64,000 nt of DNA, taken from the NCBI RefSeq assembly GCF_000507245.1, contig NC_023035.1:3515570-3579569 (forward strand), given 5' to 3'. The notes beneath the pieces are model-generated. The model was given only the letters and a program-made list of their open reading frames with translations. It did no database searches and was not told the origin of the DNA. This document shows, piece by piece, positions 63,305-64,000 of the stretch. This stretch comes from Salinispira pacifica. Its GTDB lineage: Bacteria > Spirochaetota > Spirochaetia > DSM-27196 > Salinispiraceae. A program made the translations under genes and the position numbers. The first letter of the stretch is position 1; each line of letters begins with the position of its first letter.

Positions 63305-63616
63305 ATGAATACGCGAAAACCTACACACCCTGGAATTGTGTTAAAAGAGGATGTTCTTGTTCCTCTAAATCTCACTGTCACCGAAGCAGCTGAGGATCTT
63401 GGCGTTTCACGCAAAGCATTATCTGAGCTGATAAATGAACGAGCTGCGCTCAGCCCCGACATGGCAGTAAGAATTGCGAAGGCAACTAATACATCCGCTC
63501 AGAGTTGGCTAAATATGCAATCAAAGCTTGATTTGTGGAATGCCGAGCAAAAAGAATATAAGATTATTCCCTTTCCAAGCACAAAGCCTGATGATGATGT
63601 TCAGGTCCAAATGTGA
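63305..63616 (+). CDS. higA: HigA-like antitoxin (XRE family)
   Basis: A 103-residue antitoxin. It begins with the HigA signature THPGIVLKEDVL, followed by an HTH (TVTEAAEDLGVSRKALSELINERAALS) and the SWLNMQSKLDLW segment. A purine-rich ribosome site (CGGAGGGG) precedes the ATG. It should bind HigB and repress the operon. Confidence 0.92.
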   Translation: MNTRKPTHPGIVLKEDVLVPLNLTVTEAAEDLGVSRKALSELINERAALSPDMAVRIAKATNTSAQSWLNMQSKLDLWNAEQKEYKIIPFPSTKPDDDVQVQM

Positions 63617-63635
63617 ATAATTTACGGAAATATTT

Positions 63636-63659
63636 TGACGCCGTTATCGACGCCTTTAT
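63636..63659 (+). repeat. GACGC repeat motif, copy 2, and small palindromes after it
   Basis: TGACGCCGTTATCGACGCCTTT, matching the copy at 60384. Between 63680 and 63735 lie GGATAAC/GTTATGC and the perfect palindrome TATACAGCTGTATA. Nothing coding seen between higA and the partial gene near the window end. Confidence 0.35.
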
Positions 63660-63736
63660 TATGCGAGCATAGAAGCATTATATGGATAACTGACGACATA
63701 AGCTCCTGTTATGCGGCTCTATACAGCTGTATATGG

Positions 63737-63814
63737 ACCAAGGCAACATTCACAACGATAATCGCCCGTTCGTCCCAAATTTGGGACACTCCCCGTCTCC
63801 ATACCTGCAGTATA
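63737..63814 (+). repeat. 78-base direct repeat, copy B
   Basis: Direct match of copy A (61390-61467), with a perfect palindrome GTCCCAAATTTGGGAC in the centre. It marks the far side of the segment holding the transposase and HigBA. Confidence 0.8.
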
Positions 63815-63832
63815 AGTTCGGAGCAGTAATAG

Positions 63833-64000
63833 GGTAAAGAGCAGATCCTTTCGTCTCTTGGTTGCAAGAAACACAAGTCCCTGGAAGAGATTTATCAGGA
63901 AGTGAAACATATATTCAGTATCGTTGATTCAGAATATGGAAACATTTGCAGAATATGCGGCTGCAGTTCAAAAAACTATAGTACGGGCAGCTGTTCATCG
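63833..64000 (+). CDS. Cys-rich motif protein, partial, no clear start
   Basis: An open frame of 56 codons running off the window. It reads EQILSSLGCKKHKSLEEIYQ and later GNICRICGCSS, the beginning of a CRxCGC-type metal-binding motif found in small phage and plasmid proteins. No ATG lies before the motif in this frame (a GTG at 63902 is possible), so the gene may be cut by copy B or continue differently. Low confidence. Confidence 0.35.

Noticed and set aside
60360-64000. An integron cassette array (acetyltransferase, sulfotransferase, toxin-antitoxin, GTTATGC-like motif near 63708)
   Set aside because: Genes point in both directions, only one GTTATGC-like site is present and it pairs over a span too short for an attC site; no integrase of the tyrosine type is visible.
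1-64000. CRISPR arrays, rRNA genes, replication origin
   Set aside because: I looked for regularly spaced repeats, rRNA-like sequence and DnaA-box clusters and saw none.

Overview
The window looks like a chromosome segment of a free-living spirochaete (Spirochaetaceae, Spirochaeta/Salinispira-like). I infer this from the mixture of genes, not from a database match: an EF-G with the spirochaete-type switch region, a DAK2-DegV fusion, HPr and HPr kinase without visible sugar permeases, sigma-54 with an NtrYX pair, CarD, CheR/CheB and an Lpt (LPS export) cluster. Most of it is ordinary, tightly packed chromosome. From about 59.8 kb the end is a small accessory island.

Layout. 1-3.3 kb: end of an outer-membrane beta-barrel-like protein and a CARDB lipoprotein. 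3.4-6.3 kb (minus): a DAHP synthase fused to prephenate dehydratase, and a lytic transglycosylase that probably starts at ATT. 6.6-10.8 kb: a partner-switching module (membrane SpoIIE phosphatase, STAS antagonist, HATPase kinase, CBS-SpoIIE phosphatase). 10.8-15.5 kb: a coiled-coil exported protein, an HPt/receiver pair, and an oligopeptide-binding protein. 15.6-19.3 kb: CarD, a P-loop ATPase and EF-G. 19.5-30.2 kb: metabolic, transport and signalling genes, then plsY and the DAK2-DegV fusion, whose 3' flank carries an intact IS66 element (30298-32651, 8-bp target duplication). 32.7-37.8 kb (minus): a LamG/FN3 surface protein and a TPR protein whose Pro/Gln-rich segment is frameshifted.

37.8-39.6 kb holds uvrC. 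39.6-52.0 kb is a long minus-strand run, transcribed as pyrG-lptC-lptA-lptB-rpoN-hpf-hprK-ptsH-DUF4390-ntrY-ntrX-lexA-holA and packed with ATGA-type overlaps. It joins envelope export, sigma-54, PTS-type signalling and the SOS repressor. 52-55 kb: cheR, cheB, lipB, and a YmdB homologue whose metal site is mostly lost. 55.8-57.8 kb: two Hsp20 genes. The first has a leader with six successive hairpins and is followed by a 40-residue membrane micro-protein; the second has a textbook sigma-54 promoter, matching the rpoN and NtrC-type activator in the same window. 57.9-59.7 kb: an AlkB-type hydroxylase and a split membrane gene.

59.8-64 kb: a tRNA-Leu(CAG) gene followed by two further copies of its 18-nt 3' end, 195 and 187 bp apart, each copy followed by a terminator. 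The units between them keep hairpin spacing while the hairpin sequences change. This is my best candidate for an undescribed element. Beyond it lie a truncated sulfotransferase, a GNAT acetyltransferase, an integrase-type transposase, a HigB/HigA toxin-antitoxin pair and two 78-bp direct repeats enclosing the last three genes.
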